DNA of 64,000 nt from Bolinopsis microptera (Eukaryota; Ctenophora; Tentaculata; Lobata; Bolinopsidae). The notes beneath the pieces were generated by a model. The model was not told the origin of the DNA, searched no databases, and saw only the letters and a list, made by a program, of their open reading frames with translations. Both the position numbers and the translations under genes were made by a program. Below are positions 49,301 to 60,624 of this stretch, piece after piece. The first letter of the stretch is position 1, and every line of letters starts with the position of its first letter. Location: the NCBI RefSeq assembly GCF_026151205.1, contig NC_087083.1, positions 10,848,944-10,912,943 of the forward strand. Reading direction: 5' to 3'.

Positions 49301-52300
49301 TCTCATACTCTCAGGGGATATTATCTCATACTCTCCGATATCTGATATAGACCCTGGTCATTAGAAATACCCATAAAAGTTCGTTTTTTGACAAAAAATT
49401 AGAAACTTCTGTAATTTAATTTTTGTTTTAGTTACGCATTTGATTTTTGGTATGCGTATAGAAAATCGATATGGCTTTAAAATGAGATGTCTAGCGACCT
49501 CCTAGCTCACTCACGAGACTCAGGAGGAGTGATTGAACTTTCCTCCTCTCTGACATCTGATATATAACACACAGTTATAACTATTGTAGTGTGTATAACA
49601 CAGTATAATACTATTATGACAGGTGGTCAGACGTGTGGACTGTGTGGTAATAACGACGGTGATGCAGAAAACGAGGGAACCCAGCTTCGTGATATTGGTA
49701 AGTCATTTAACACGTGATATTGGTAAGTCATTTAACACGTGATATTGGTAAGTCATTTAACACGTGATATTGGTAAGTCATTTAACACGTGATATTGGTA
49801 AGTCATTTAACACGTGATATTGGTAAGTCATTTTGCACGTGGTATTGGTAAGTCATTTACTACGTGATATCACAATGCTGGCAAGCATAACCGTTGGTAA
49901 GTCATTTATTTATATTACTCTGTAACTATTCCATGAAACTATTCGTCTGCATCCACCCGTTTCGAGTGTTTAACTTGTTTGAAATAAAATCATAACTATG
50001 TAACCAGACGATGTGTCAACAGCTCGCATAATTATTATGCACCTCCGCATAACTTGACATGTTATCATATGTTGTGCCCTGTCTACCTGCCTCTGCAACC
50101 TTATCCGCCTTAAAGTTACCAGCAATATGTCATCATAAGGCGTGGTAGTTCTTGTGGTAAAACCTGTCCACCAGTCGTCTGCACTCTGCACAGACAGTAA
50201 TGAGTAAAGGTTATATAGCTAACTAACAAATGGTATTTGCCGTGTAGTAGAGCTACAACAGATATCTCATAATAATAGTATCTATAATCTATATCTCCTT
50301 TAAACTGTGATTTACTTTAGGTAATGCAACAGAGCTACAACAGATATCTCATAATAATAGTATCTATAATCTATATCTCCTTTAAACTGTGATTTACTTT
50401 AGGTAATGCAACAGAGCTACAACAGATATCTCATAATAATAGTATCTATAATCTATATCTACCTTTAAACTGTGATTTACTTTAGGTAATGCAACAGAGC
50501 TACAACAGATATTTCATAATAATAGTATCTATAATCTATATCTCCTTTAAACTGTGATTTACTTTAGGTAATGCAACAGAGCTACAACAGATATTTCATA
50601 ATAATAGTATCTATAATCTATATCTCCTTTAAACTGTGATTTACTTTAGGTAATGCAACAGAGCTACAACAGATATCTCATAATAATAGTATCTATAATC
50701 TATATCTCCTTTAAACTGTGATTTACTTTAGGTAATGCAACAGAGCTACAACAGATATCTCATAATAATAGTATCTATAATCTATATCTCCTTTAAACTG
50801 TGATTTACTTTAGGTAATGCAACGGAGCTACAACAGATATCTCATAATAATAGTATCTATAATCTATATCTCCTTTAAACTGTGATTTACTTTAGGTAAT
50901 GCAACAGAGCTACATCAGATATCTCATAATAATAGTATCTATAATCTATATCTCCTTTAAACTGTGATTTACTTTAGGTAATGCAACGGAGCTACAACAG
51001 ATATCTCATAATAATAGTATCTATAATCTATATCTCCTTTAAACTGTAATTTACTTTAGGTAATGCCCACAGCTTCAGATGATTCCTTATATAACTAATT
51101 AGTTAACTAATTAACTAACCCACCAGGAAATGACGTGGAAGGGTCTCTACTGGGAGGAATAGAAGAGATGGTGTTCAGATGGAAGGTAGATAGAGGGGAG
51201 TACTGTGATCACCCTGTTAACAAGGAGTACTCCAGACTTCTCCCTTGTGGAAACAACTACAGGTTTTTAGCTGGTTACTAGGTTACTAGGTTACTAGGTT
51301 ACTAGGTTACTAGGTTACTAGGTTACTAGGTTACTAGGTTACTAGGTTACTAGGTTACTAGGTTACTAGGTTACTAGGTTACTAGGTTACTAGGTTACTA
51401 GGTTACTAGGTTACTAGGTTACTAGGTTACTAGGTTACTAGGTTACTAGGTTACTAGGTTACTAGGTTACTAGGTTACTAGGTTACTAGGTTACTAGGTT
51501 ACTAGGTTACTAGGTTACTAGGTTACTAGGTTACTAGGTTACTAGGTTACTAGGTTACTAGGTTACTAGGTTACTAGGTTACTAGGTTACTAGGTTACTA
51601 GATAGAGGGGAGTATTGTGATCACCCTGTTAACAAGGAGTACTCCAGACATCTCCCTTGTGGAAACAACTACAGGTTTTTAGCTAGTTATTAGGTTACTA
51701 GGTTATTAGGTTACTAGGTTATTAGGTTACTAGGTTACTAGGTTACAAGGTTACTAGGTTACTAGGTTACTAGGTTACTAGGTTACTAGGTTACTAGGTT
51801 ACTAGGTTACTAGATAGAGGGGAGTACTGTGATCACCCTGTTAACAAGGAGTACTCCAGACTTCTCCCTTGTGGAAGCAACTACAGGTTTTTAGCTGTTC
51901 TAATGTTCTTGTACTGCAAGCATCCCCTCAAGCTTTCTGCCCCCCCCCCCCCTTCCCCCGCATCCCTTAAGCTTTCTGCCTCCCCCCCCCGCATCTCCAT
52001 TCTCCTAGAGCTTTCTGCCATGCCCTGAAAGAGTGGTATGCGGGGCCTGCAGTTCCCCTAACCATTGTAGAAAATGTTTAACTCGCTTTTAGTGAAGAAA
52101 TAGTACCAAGATAAAGTTAAAAATGTCTTCTGCCCAGGAAAAAGATGTCGCTTGCCAACAGGAACTATTTTGACTTAGCTTTTCTTTAACGGTGGTAATA
52201 TCCGTGACTAATTGGAGCTGCTGACAGAAGAAGACAGCTTGTAGTCAGTATCTGTTGTTAGGTGTCAGTGATCGGAAGTCACGCTTTCAGGGGTTGGCAG

Positions 52301-55300
52301 CATCATCAACATTGCAACTGACCTCTGGGCTTAGGTTTGTGGTAGGATATATTAATCAACGAGACTGACACACAAGTTCAATGAAAATTTGTGTAATCAA
52401 AGGAAACGTCATCCACGATGGAAACAGTTGCCATGCAGTTACAGATGCGCTGAAACAGGAAAAGCAGCATGGTTGTCATGGTTATATTTAGGGATCACCT
52501 TGTGGAACAGGCTCTTACAATTCGTGACCATGGTTGCTGACAGAAAAACACCTTGTCAGTTATATATACTGCTATACTGGAAACATTTAATTGATACGAA
52601 AGATGTTATATGTGCTAACTAACAATTCAGCAAATCAACGCTTGCATATTGTCAGCAGCTAGTCGGCAGTCACTGGGCAGTGACTGTGCAGTCACTGGGC
52701 AGTATTATATTTAAAGAGTTTACAATGCAGTACCAAAATTATCTGAATATTCCCCAGTGCATTGTGACCCGTACTAATGTGCATTATCCCCAGTGCATTG
52801 TGACCCGTACTAATGTGCATTATCCCCAGTGCATTGTGACCCGTACTAATGTGCATTATCCCCTGTGCATTGTGACCCGTACTAATGTGCATTATCCCCA
52901 GACTGAACGACGAAGCAAGGGCCTCATGTCAGGAACTAGTAGATAACCAGGAACTTTTCAAATGCCACGAAACCCTCAACCTGAACACTTTCTACGAGGC
53001 CTGCCTAGCTGGTGAGTACTGATATTAGGTGAGTACTGATATTAGATGAGTACTGATATTAGGTGAGTACTGATATTAGGTGAGTACTGATATTAGGTGA
53101 GTACTGATATTAGGTGAGTACTGATATTAGGTGAGTACTGATATTAGGTGAGTACTGATATTAGGTGAGTACTGATATTAGGTGAGTACTGATATTAGGT
53201 GAGTACTGATATTAGGTGAGTACTGATATTAGATGAGTACTGATATTAGGTGAGTACTGATATTAGGTGAGTACTGATATTAGGTGAGTGCTGATATTAG
53301 GTGAGTACTGATATTAGGTGTGTACTGATATTAGGTGAGTGCTGATATTAGGTGAGTACTGATATTAGGTGAGTACTGATATTATGTGAGTACTGATATT
53401 AGGTGAGTACTGATATTAGGTGAGTACTGATATTAGGTGAGTACTGATATTAGGTGAGTACTGATATTAGGTGAGTGCTGATATTAGGTGAGTACTGATA
53501 TTATGTAATTTATTGGGAAACACAGAATTTTTAATCGTCCAGACCTTCTCATCCTCAAACTTTTTTTACAACGTCCCACCCAAATTCGAAGAATTTGCTA
53601 AAAGTTGTTCATGAATCTTGCTTGCGTGAAGGCTTTACAGGAGCAAAAAAAAGAAATGAACGATTAGTTCTTTTAGGGATTGATGGAACTGCACTCAGCT
53701 TACTGACGTTTTGTTTCCTGATCTTCAACAGTATAAAACTGTACGTGTCCGGTTTGAAACTGTCCATCAGTTTAGGGCTTTTATAAAGCACCGTCCCTCG
53801 GAACATACTGAACCTGTAATTTCATGAGCCCTGCTAAGTGAACCTAGTCTTTATGTATGACTTTGTAAACATTAGATCATCAATGTAACACACCATTACT
53901 AGTTGCACGTGACAACGTGCATGCGCACGTGATCACACACATATATTTCTTCTGACTCTCTGAATAACAGTACTCAACACGTCCATCTCTGCTTTTTTTC
54001 CGAGTACCATCGGGAGGGGAAGGGGGGGGGGGGGGGGGGGCGGGGGCGGGGGTCGTGGGTGGGGGCCGTTGGGGCACCTTATGTTACTCTTTTACTCCAT
54101 TTGATGTTTGGGTATATTTTTCAAAAAGGAAAAATGTATTAAAACTTGAAATCTACACATGTAATTTATCCACGAAGCCGGAAGCCACCTTAAACATTTC
54201 CCAAGACTAAAAGGAGCCCCCCCCCCCTCCGGTCCTAGAAACTCAGATACACACAAGATAACGAGGTGTTGGATAGCACGTCATATTGACCGACTCTCAC
54301 AATTATCAGCCTGTCGTGTGGCGCTCATCCAAATAAACTGTAGTCTGCTCAAATAAACCACACACGGATTTAAAGTTGACTTGGGATGAGTTTAAAAGTT
54401 TTGAGTTAGATGTCAGAGATGTGGGAATTATCAGGACATTGTTAGAGCGGGGCGGAGGGTGATGATGTTCGAGCAAGTGTCCGAACACTGTTCGCGCAAG
54501 TGTATGGGAAAGCAGCGGGTGTTGTCAGTTTCGTGATGTGTTTTAAGAGTTATTATGTTACAACTTTACAAGCTGTGGTGTGCGCTGCTGCCAAACTTGC
54601 CAAACTTGCTTACTGAAAGTTAAGTTTATACTTATAGTCCTGTCAAGATTCAGATTTCAGAGTAGTGATGATAATGTTATGGGAGATGGGAGAGGTTACA
54701 ATATCGTCATTATACTGAGTATAATTAGAAAGAATCATCTAATGAGACGGAATAGAAGTGTGGGACGAAGTCAGATAATAATCGATAAGTTTAGCCCATG
54801 AAACATAACCGTAATAGTTAAGAATCCTTAGCAAGTAGATGATCTATTCTTAGATCTTGGTAGGATTCAGGGTTTTACATATATTATACTAATCAAGTTC
54901 CGATCAGCTTGAAGCCATTTTTCTCAGCCATTTTATTCGGAGGAAATATGTACTACAGTTCTATGGCATTACTGAAAGATTTCAAAGCCGCTACAAAGTT
55001 TAATTGGAGTCAAAACCCACAAAATAACGAGACTGAAGATCGCTACATTGGGATAATTTGAGTTCTAAGGATGAGGATATATTGTATAACAGTTTCAGAA
55101 TCCAGGGTCAATATTCAGTAATTGAAAATCGATTAAACATTTTTCGTTATTTGAATTAAAACCTTTCCTCAGATTACTGCAACATTGAGCTTCTGACAAA
55201 CGAATACCCTGTCGCGTGTGCTACTGCCAGTGCTTACAGCAAACAATGCCAGATTTTAGGTGAGTCTTGTATTACATACAGCAAACAATGCCAGATTTTA

Positions 55301-58300
55301 GGCGAGTTAGATGATTTTAGGTGAGTCTTGTATTACATACTTTTTTTATTTGTAGGTACGTTTTATGTTAATTTATTTATTTCAATGTTGAAATTTGATT
55401 CGATTTAGATAATAGATATAGTATCACAAGCATTTAGTTATCCTCATGGTAGAGGAGTTCAAGAATTTTGTAAAGCATTTAAAAGTTATTGGATAAAAAA
55501 CGAAACTGAAATCGCAATTTTCGTATAAATTCAAATATTTTATGGATACTTAATTGAAAGTTATTTACATAAACATTTATAAATACATTTATGAATACAT
55601 ATTACGCAATTGAATACATAACAAAAAACTAAATGAATAAATCTACATCAGTCTTGTAAGGTCTAAACTCTAACAAACTAAATCTCTCGTAAAATCTTTA
55701 AAGTAATTTCTATCTATACTCTTATCTTTCTATACTTCTAAATATAAGGTCAACTAAACCTTAACTAAGTTAAAATATCGATATGTACAGATCCAGTTTA
55801 AGCATCATGATCATTCATCCAACTTTTTAAATGACAAAATAACACAAATAGATTATTTTAAATTCATGCAGGTTAAAATAAAAACGAAGCAGTCTGCTCT
55901 GTCCTAATTAATAAATCATGATATCGTTAAAATAAACTTCTTTGCACCAATATCACACTAGCGAATGCACGAATGTTCTTTGTTCGTGCTTCTGCAGGAA
56001 GTGTATTGAATGAGAACATAATATAGTCTTATAAGATCGGGCTTCAAGCTTTCAAGCAAAAGTCTCAAAGTTTACAAATCGTGTTGGTCCTGAAATGGAC
56101 TCCAGCTTCCACAGCTAATGCGTTATAGTTCTGTATCATGCTCAGGTCTTCAATAAGTGTTGGTTCTGACTTCAAACTGTAGATGCTGTACTTTAAAACG
56201 GCGTTGATTCTGCTCAACAGACTTGGTCCTCAAAGTCAATCGAAGTTTCTGATAAACGAAGGGCTGCTAATCTTGTGGATGTGCCTGCCTCTGAACTCTG
56301 GTCTGACAAGCGTACACAAAACACAGTTCTCCGCGCTGCAACCCCCCCTTTTCTCCTCGTTAAATGGGTTCATCGACATGGGTCTGTCTGGTCTTCTCAA
56401 CCTCTTGGCCATTATAACCCCTAGGCTAGTCTGTCTGATCGGCTCCCGTTCTGTGAAATTCATTATTGGTTCTGATCTGCCGAGGGTTGAGGAGGTGAAC
56501 TTCCTGGCGCATGGCATTCTTTTCATCAGATCTGCTTTTCTGATTAGTCCTGGGGTTGAAGCAATGGAGTCGGGGGTAGCACAACTGTAGCGGGCTGACT
56601 TTCTAGGGGGCGTGGAGAAACCGTTCGTTAGAAGCTCCAGTTCTTCCGTGTCAAAGTCTTGGAAGTAGAAGGGGGCTGATTTACTACGTTTAGGTCCGTA
56701 AGGGGAGCTTGATCCTTCGCTGGGAAGCTTCTTGTTTCGCTGGCATCGATTCCTGATCTTCTGAAGGGTGGCTGGCATCCTCATAACGGCAAAAGTACGT
56801 GCTATCAGGCTTACTTGTCAAACGAAACGGAGAAAAGGATAGAGAAACTGGAGAAACTGGTTTACGTTAAACTAAAAGACTCAATCAGTTATTAAACTTC
56901 GGAAACCTGGCAAATATTAAATCTTTCCTCTCTCTCTCTGACTCTCATAGCACGCATTTAACATAATATATGCGAGACCGTGCGGGGTGCGACCCTGACT
57001 TACCATGCCTCATTGCACGTGACAGCGCGCATGTGCACGTGATAACGCGCATGTGTGTCACATGACCTCTCCTCGGATGTCATGATAATGAGTATCATAA
57101 TGCTGTCATCTGTCACGTGGTTCACACTTGCCAAAAACGTAACTCACTCTCTATTCCATATGATTGCTTGATAAGTCCGCTGCCAACTATTTCTCCTCTC
57201 TGTAGCCTTCCCGGGGGAGGGGACGATCCCGCCTTAAAATATATTTACTTTACAACCAGCCTAACTCACTTGCGGACTGTTTGGGTGTCTCATATCCACC
57301 AGCAACTTGTCAATAACAGAGCAGTTAAAACAGTTTAACTGCTGTATAAAACAAAACTAAGGCTTCTCCCTCAGAGAGCTAGTGGGAGATAGAGAGAGCT
57401 AGAGAGAGAGAGAGAGAGAGAGAGAGAGGGCTAGAGAGAGAGAGAGAGTGTGAGAGAGAGAGGGTCATGGAGACTCCCACTAACAATTGTTATCAACTGT
57501 AAACCAACTTACACTTGACAACACCACAGTTATTATTTCCGTCAGTATATATAAACTCCCGGGTCAAGGGAGCTATGTTAATTGCTCTAACTCTTCTTCC
57601 TCTCAGCTTCACGGAGACGTTGGCTATTCTATAAATTTCTGAAAAACTTTAACATAAAACCACGAACGGAGTGGCTGTACCAATTACTAGGTTAAGTTAC
57701 GCGGGTTTACTAATTGGTCGTCAGTAACGCCATACAGCTGCCAAGATTCATTTAAAATTTTTGGAGACATCAGAATTTGATAAATTTGGAGCTCTTTAAC
57801 GTTAACCGACAAGAGGCCTTTTTATGTTGTAATTCTGCCGGGAAGCCTAGTTGTTCTCTCCTCAGAAATTCATTCCGTCAAATTGGATACTTCTCTTTTT
57901 CACTATTACTCCTCTCATATCGACTTAAAGTCAGGTGAACTGAAAATACCTCACAGATTAGTCACGATTTGTGTAGGTTTACCGAATTCTTGGGGGTACC
58001 GTCTTCAGCGGGGAAGCTTCTCAAACATTGGTATTTCTGTTTTCAACATCGCGGCATTTTCTGTCTTCGACTAATTGTGATGGGGTTCCTGGGAATACTA
58101 GTGTAATCAAGGGAAGGAGCTTTGTTTTAAACATAGACTGACATTTTCACTGACAAGATCACGTGTCGGTTGACGCACATTGTTATGTGTACTTGGCACA
58201 ACTTTTGCTTAGAGTCTGCACACAAAACAGCTTTAGCTGCTTTATGTTTGCAAACATATTTGTACATAGCAAGGCCGATCAAGACAAAGCTACTTGTCTA

Positions 58301-60624
58301 TGTTACTGAAGGAAGTTGGGACAAACTCTAAAGAGGAACTCAGGAACTGCGAACCCTGATGCGGGACAGGGATATTTGGAGAGGGGGCTATCTGGCGTAG
58401 ATCGGGCTTAGTTCCGACATAGTAGTAGTATATATTTGTGAGCTGACTCAATTATTAGAAATTTTGGGAAGATAAGAAAATTCTTTCGGCAGAATGAAAC
58501 CTAAATTGTCCTGTCACGTAGATTAGTTTGTAAAAATCTACGTAAATAGATAAATATTATAATGAGATTTTGCAATGAATGATTTTGCTTAGAACACCTT
58601 AAAAGTTTTAGATATTTCATCTTGCTACTGAAGCATTATACTCAAGAATTTAGAATTACAATCATAAAGAACAACGTATTGTAACTAATAGGTTAAATCA
58701 TCATGTTGCTTAATTGAAGGATTCTTTAATCAATTACATCATTCATTCGAGACATTACTATGGTTGAGTATCAACAACTCGATGGAATTAGTTTCCTTTT
58801 ACTAATATTAGCTTCCTTTACGAAGAATCAGTTACGCAATTAGAATATAATCTGTTGTCGTCAGAGAATTCTAATGGAAACGGATTAATGCGAATAATAA
58901 AGGCATGGTTTGAATTTTTAAAACAAGTGTAGCATAAACTAAAAGTTGTTAAGTTCAGTTCGAAGCATGGCAGACTTTTTATTTTTAGCCCTTACTAATG
59001 CAACTTATTGCTCGAACCTGAACCGGAACACTCGTCACGCAGGGGTGCTAATTTAATTATTTAAATAATGATTATATAATTAATTACTTATATAATTAAT
59101 TAATTATATAATTAATTAATTATATTTAATTTAGAGCAGAACAAAAGTGTGATTTAAGTGGGATCTAAGGAAGAACGAAAGATGTTAGGAATGTTTGTGG
59201 TCGCATATTAAGAGACGACGAGGTCATGCTAGTTTATGGTTTCTACTGCTATAACGTAACATATTTGTGTCAATCGTGTAATCACAGTACTATGCAGAAG
59301 CTAAGATATCTTACTAAAATGCAGTTAGCAAACTTACAAGTTTTGAGATGATTTAAGTAAATATTGCTTCAAAAGGAAACTTTATGTATTGTAATTTGTA
59401 AATTACACTATGTTATGACTTATTTTTCAGTTTTTCGTAGTATTCACAATAAAAAGAATGTCCATTTAACCTGATTTGACTCTCGATACACACACACATA
59501 TAGTTACAGTATGTTGACATATTAGCTCAATTTGCTAATGATTGAAAAACCTTGGGCTGTATATAATAAATAAGCGTAACTGTGAAGCAGTAATGGAAGT
59601 TTTGTATCATGATCTATTATAATCCGGTATTGAAAATGAGCTCTAAAATTACGCGCGTGTATTTTTCATTGTTACTGTGCAATTCGGTAACCTGTCGATG
59701 GTCACATAACGTACGGTTAAGGCACGGATAACGTAGAAATTAGAAATTAGAAATTATAAATTAGAAATTAGAAAGATCATTACAAAATTACATGTGTCAG
59801 ATCCCAATCAGTTAAAACGTACAATGGTTCCTTTAGGCACGGTTAACGCACGGTCACTTAACGTACGGTCACTTAAAGCACGGTCACTTAATTGTTATGT
59901 CAAATAAATAATGGTGTCCACTGTAACTTGGTTTTTTATTAAGTTAATAATTTATTAAGTTAATAACACAAAGCTTTAGATTTTTCGTCAAAAATGTTTA
60001 AAATTTCAAAACCCAGAGATTGTCGCACCAAATAATTTGTTGCAGTCACAAAGTTTAAACTTTAAAATGCTAAAGTCACACAAATTTTATTTAAGAAGTT
60101 AATTTAGTGATTCCAAGTAGGAGTAAATATGAGGGTGTGGTCAATCTATGGATTCGAAAAATGTTCAAATTTTTAAACACATTTGATAATTAATGGCCAA
60201 CTTATTTCATTTTCGGCAACTTGAAACGTTTAACTGCACGCTCAAGCAGGTCGCACATTTTATAATAGTCCCAAAATAGCTTACAGTTCTATATTACTTA
60301 TATTTCAGTTATGACTTCTATACCGCGATTCATGCGTCATGATATTTGTCAAGTATTTTCATTACAGATTAGTAAAAAGGGCGTTATAACTTCGAAATAA
60401 ATTTGCATATTGCCATTTCTAATAGATATCTAAGTTAATAACTAATTAAGTTAATAACTAATCAAGTTAATAACTTATTACCAACATATTATACAGGAGC
60501 CAACATTCGGGATGAAATATGGCGTAGTGAGATGAGCTCAAACTGTCCTGCGATTGGTGTCACTCAGCAAGCTATCATGGCGATCGGAGTGGAGCAACCC
60601 GGTGATGGCCCTGTCTCTGCTTGA
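46344..60624 (+). CDS. Secreted VWD-C8 domain protein, nine exons
   Basis: Exons 46344-46449, 47562-47663, 47842-47957, 48502-48640, 49623-49697, 51127-51262, 52902-53011, 55173-55259, 60497-60624; 999 nt in a single consistent frame, 332 residues and TGA. It begins with a signal peptide (MRCFLILVLLGLLAAG). The VWD domain follows, with NVFGDPHVITFDG, YKFENECTYVLAMDC and the closing TCGLCGNNDGD. A C8-type cysteine segment comes next (ASCQELVD, FKCHETLN, ACLA, DYCNIELL, PVACATASAYSKQC). There is no TIL domain and no further repeat, so it is much smaller than mucins or von Willebrand factor. Likely an extracellular, disulfide-bonded matrix or mucus component (inferred). AATAAA at 60991 is a candidate poly(A) signal. 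Confidence 0.9.
46450..46795. repeat. 53-bp tandem repeat starting at the first donor of the VWD gene
   Basis: About six units containing ACGGTGAGATATTGTTACTA and TAACAATATCTCTAG. The exon ends GACG|GTGAGATA, so every unit repeats a copy of the donor. Each unit also has inverted GATATTGTTA/TAACAATATC arms. Confidence 0.9.
47494..47581. repeat. 44-bp tandem duplication across an acceptor and exon start
   Basis: ATCCCATCTATTTATTTATA...CACAG and the first bases of the exon (GGTTGAAGTACAAGTTTGA) occur twice in direct succession. The upstream copy (AG at 47518-47519) reads into the intron copy. Confidence 0.93.
47958..48340. repeat. 12-bp tandem repeat (GTTAGATTTAGT) from the donor
   Basis: About 30 units begin at the donor GTTAGTTAGATTT of exon 47842-47957. 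Confidence 0.93.
48960..49110. repeat. Copy of the dispersed GTCCG-rich repeat
   Basis: TTGTCCGTTCACGCTGACGC and AACGTCCGATAAGGTA are reverse complements of segments at 31320-31385 and resemble 44199-44340 and 63710-63800. Probably a MITE family, but the ends are undefined. Confidence 0.5.
49688..49870. repeat. 26-bp tandem repeat of exon end plus donor
   Basis: CGTGATATTG|GTAAGTCATTTAACA is repeated about seven times. The first copy is the true 3' end of exon 49623-49697; the others lie in the intron, each with a consensus GTAAGT donor. Confidence 0.95.
50225..51065. repeat. 82-bp tandem repeat (about ten units)
   Basis: Units contain ACTTTAGGTAATGCAACAGA and ATCTCATAATAATAGTATCT. Copies are nearly identical, with occasional single changes. 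Every unit has an acceptor-like TTTACTTTAG immediately followed by GTAATG. Confidence 0.95.
51263..51600. repeat. 8-bp tandem repeat (GGTTACTA), about 40 copies
   Basis: A nearly perfect array begins about 10 bp after the donor of exon 51127-51262. A second block is at 51680-51812. Confidence 0.97.
51601..51890 (+). repeat. Two intronic copies of the VWD exon-6 tail
   Basis: Positions 51601-51675 and 51813-51888 repeat the last 75 bp or so of exon 51127-51262 (from ATAGAGGGGAGTACTGTGAT) plus the GTTTTTAGCT donor flank, separated by a GGTTACTA block. If spliced in after the real exon, the AG-phase join gives an immediate TAG, so they are decoys rather than coding exons. Confidence 0.93.
52758..52901. 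repeat. 36-bp tandem repeat ending in the acceptor of exon 7
   Basis: Four units of CCCCAGTGCATTGTGACCCG...TGCATTAT. Each carries the acceptor-like TTATCCCCAG used by exon 52902-53011. Confidence 0.93.
53012..53505. repeat. 17-bp tandem repeat GTGAGTACTGATATTAG
   Basis: About 29 units start exactly at the donor of exon 52902-53011. Each unit opens with a perfect GTGAGT donor and closes with AG. Confidence 0.97.
54010..54065. repeat. Poly-G tract
   Basis: A G run of about 19 followed by CGGGGGCGGGGG. Length may be unreliable in the assembly. Confidence 0.85.
55233..55345. repeat. Tandem copies of the exon-8 tail with donor
   Basis: ACAGCAAACAATGCCAGATT-TTAG|GTGAGTCTTGTATTACATAC occurs at the true exon end (55259). 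It is repeated at about 55278-55302 with the donor changed to GCGAGT, and GATTTTAGGTGAGTCTTG recurs at 55314-55330. Confidence 0.9.
55346..56235. other. Intron stretch of the VWD gene, 3' flank of the nested ORF
   Basis: AT-rich; no gene or named repeat seen. Confidence 0.4.
56236..56784 (-). CDS. Uncharacterised 182-residue protein nested in the VWD gene's last intron
   Basis: A single open frame from ATG 56784 to stop at 56236. The composition is protein-like (basic, Ser/Pro-rich) and locally GC-richer than the surrounding intron. It has STPPRKSARYS and DSIASTPG, which look like proline-directed phosphorylation sites, a basic N-terminus (KIRNRCQRNKK) and a cysteine cluster CSAENCVLC. I recognise no family, signal peptide or membrane helix. 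A small nuclear or regulatory protein is one possibility. The opposite strand over the same interval is also open for 135 codons, but its translation is less gene-like. Confidence 0.55.
   Translation of the reverse strand: MRMPATLQKIRNRCQRNKKLPSEGSSSPYGPKRSKSAPFYFQDFDTEELELLTNGFSTPPRKSARYSCATPDSIASTPGLIRKADLMKRMPCARKFTSSTLGRSEPIMNFTEREPIRQTSLGVIMAKRLRRPDRPMSMNPFNEEKRGGCSAENCVLCTLVRPEFRGRHIHKISSPSFIRNFD
56785..60496. other. Rest of the VWD gene's last intron
   Basis: A GA microsatellite lies at 57405-57465, and TAATTAATTA palindromic runs occur near 59080-59130. A short repeat of AAATTAGAAATTA lies at 59735-59775, and CACGGTCACTTAA units at 59840-59890. Promoter elements of the nested ORF would be just right of 56784. 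No other gene seen. Confidence 0.4.

Noticed and set aside
56183-56590. 135-codon + strand ORF
   Set aside because: Opposite-strand shadow of the 182-residue minus-strand ORF with a less plausible composition.
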